Shown: in pieces, positions 6,598 through 7,033 of the stretch
Layout: each line of letters starts with the position of its first letter
Numbering within the stretch: the first letter of the stretch is position 1
Source: Desulfovibrionales bacterium GWA2_65_9
GTDB lineage: Bacteria > Desulfobacterota > Desulfovibrionia > Desulfovibrionales > Desulfovibrionaceae
DNA length: 7,033 nucleotides
Direction: 5' to 3'
Assembly (NCBI GenBank): GCA_001799475.1
Contig: MGTN01000067.1
Coordinates: 1 to 7,033 of the forward strand
Translations under genes and position numbers: made by a program
Notes under the pieces: generated by a model
What the model was told of the DNA's origin: nothing
The model's database searches: none
What the model saw: the letters and a program-made list of their open reading frames with translations, nothing else

Positions 6598-6627
6598 CCG
6601 GCTGCGCAATACTTGCGCAGAAGCCGG
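6598..6627. repeat. Inverted repeat upstream of the secreted-protein gene
   Basis: CTGCGCAA (6602-6609) and TTGCGCAG (6613-6620) are perfect inverted copies around TAC. CCGG on both outer sides (6598-6601 and 6624-6627) extends the pairing to 12 bases with a 3-base bulge (AAG at 6621-6623). It ends 32 bases before the ATG at 6565. No T-tract follows on either strand, so it is unlikely to be a terminator. It may be an operator for a dimeric regulator or a structured 5' leader. The remaining gap (6628-6728) shows no gene. Confidence 0.6.
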
Positions 6628-6728
6628 GAAAAACGCCCTGTGCGGAGACTCAAAGCAACAACAGTGCCACATCCTGCTGCGGGGGCTGGGCCTCAGCGCG
6701 GCCGCACCCGGCCACGCCTCTTCCTGGC

Positions 6729-7033
6729 TCAGAACCCGTGGCGGGAGTATTCTTTGTCGCGCCGGTTGATGAACTGGGCGAAACGGTAGCCCTCCTTGAC
6801 CTGGGCCTCCTCGTAGATGCTGTAGCCCAGGCTGCGGCAGGCGTCGCAGGCGTGCAGCGGAATCTCGATGCCCAGACAGGCCGGATTCTTGGTGGTCCGG
6901 CTGACAACCTTGAGCAGGCCCCGGCAGGACCCGCAGAGGAACAGCTCCTCGGTCTGGGCCTCGGTGATGTCGTCGGTGTCGTAGTAGATGTTCTTGTGGC
7001 GCACGAACCAGTCGCCGCTGTCCTGGGGCACGA
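6729..7033 (-). CDS. Small four-cysteine (zinc-ribbon-like) protein, N-terminus beyond the window
   Basis: I do not recognise a named gene. About 100 C-terminal residues are visible. The first possible start in view is a GTG at 7031 with no room to see a ribosome site, and the frame is open to the window edge, so the gene is treated as partial. Two CxxC pairs, CGSC and CDAC, stand 25 residues apart (residues 33/36 and 62/65 counted from the GTG). Such spacing fits one zinc-binding knuckle pair; another Cys (residue 52) lies between them. Before the first pair is an acidic segment (DTDDITEAQTEELFL), and after the second a Tyr- and charge-rich tail ending YSRHGF. There is no membrane segment in the visible part, so it is probably cytoplasmic. 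It points the same way as the secreted-protein gene, 163 bases upstream of it. Redox or nucleic-acid roles are possible but unsupported. Confidence 0.7.
   Translation of the reverse strand, partial: VPQDSGDWFVRHKNIYYDTDDITEAQTEELFLCGSCRGLLKVVSRTTKNPACLGIEIPLHACDACRSLGYSIYEEAQVKEGYRFAQFINRRDKEYSRHGF

Noticed and set aside
5624..6769. Plus-strand open frame of 381 residues across the DUF2867 and secreted-protein genes
   Set aside because: It runs antisense to two genes with good starts, ribosome sites and terminators, and crosses both terminator and gap sequence.
4170..7033. A defence, toxin-antitoxin or other multi-gene system in the right-hand part
   Set aside because: The genes are single units with differing directions and separate terminators, and none shows nuclease, protease, toxin or phage-related motifs.

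Overview
The window reads as two unrelated stretches of bacterial DNA joined near position 2800. The left part (1 to about 2800) has moderate GC, roughly mid-50s percent by eye, and mixed codon third positions. The right part (about 2800 to 7033) is much richer in G+C, in the high 60s by eye, and its coding frames are dominated by C or G at the third codon position. The change coincides with the point where a transporter gene loses its first half and where a second gene of opposite orientation starts without a credible beginning. The simplest reading is an assembly or cloning chimera; a real recombination junction is possible but less likely. The left part would suit a mid-GC deltaproteobacterium-like organism, and the right part a high-GC Desulfovibrio-like one. 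Both assignments are inference from style only.

Left part, in order: the 3' part of a membrane histidine kinase (last membrane helix, HAMP, coiled coil, HisKA and HATPase domains; + strand); a complete acyl-CoA dehydrogenase starting 18 bases later (+ strand); then, convergent and only 6 bases away, the C-terminal six-helix half of a major facilitator transporter (- strand), cut off at the junction.

Right part, in order: a 5'-truncated two-domain protein of unknown function (+), possibly carrying two compensating frameshifts; a GNAT acetyltransferase with a second C-terminal domain (+); a DUF2867-type protein (-); a small secreted protein with charged helices and a His-rich tail (-); and the C-terminal part of a small four-cysteine, probably zinc-binding protein (-) that runs off the window end. 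Two convincing intrinsic terminators on the - strand close the DUF2867 gene and the secreted-protein gene, so these two are separate transcription units and not an operon.

The genes do not form a recognisable joint pathway. I see no CRISPR, RNA gene, insertion sequence, toxin-antitoxin pair or defence cluster. The points worth a second look are the junction, the possible frameshift pair, the orphan two-domain protein, and the inverted repeat in front of the secreted-protein gene. No stretch longer than about 210 bases lacks a gene.
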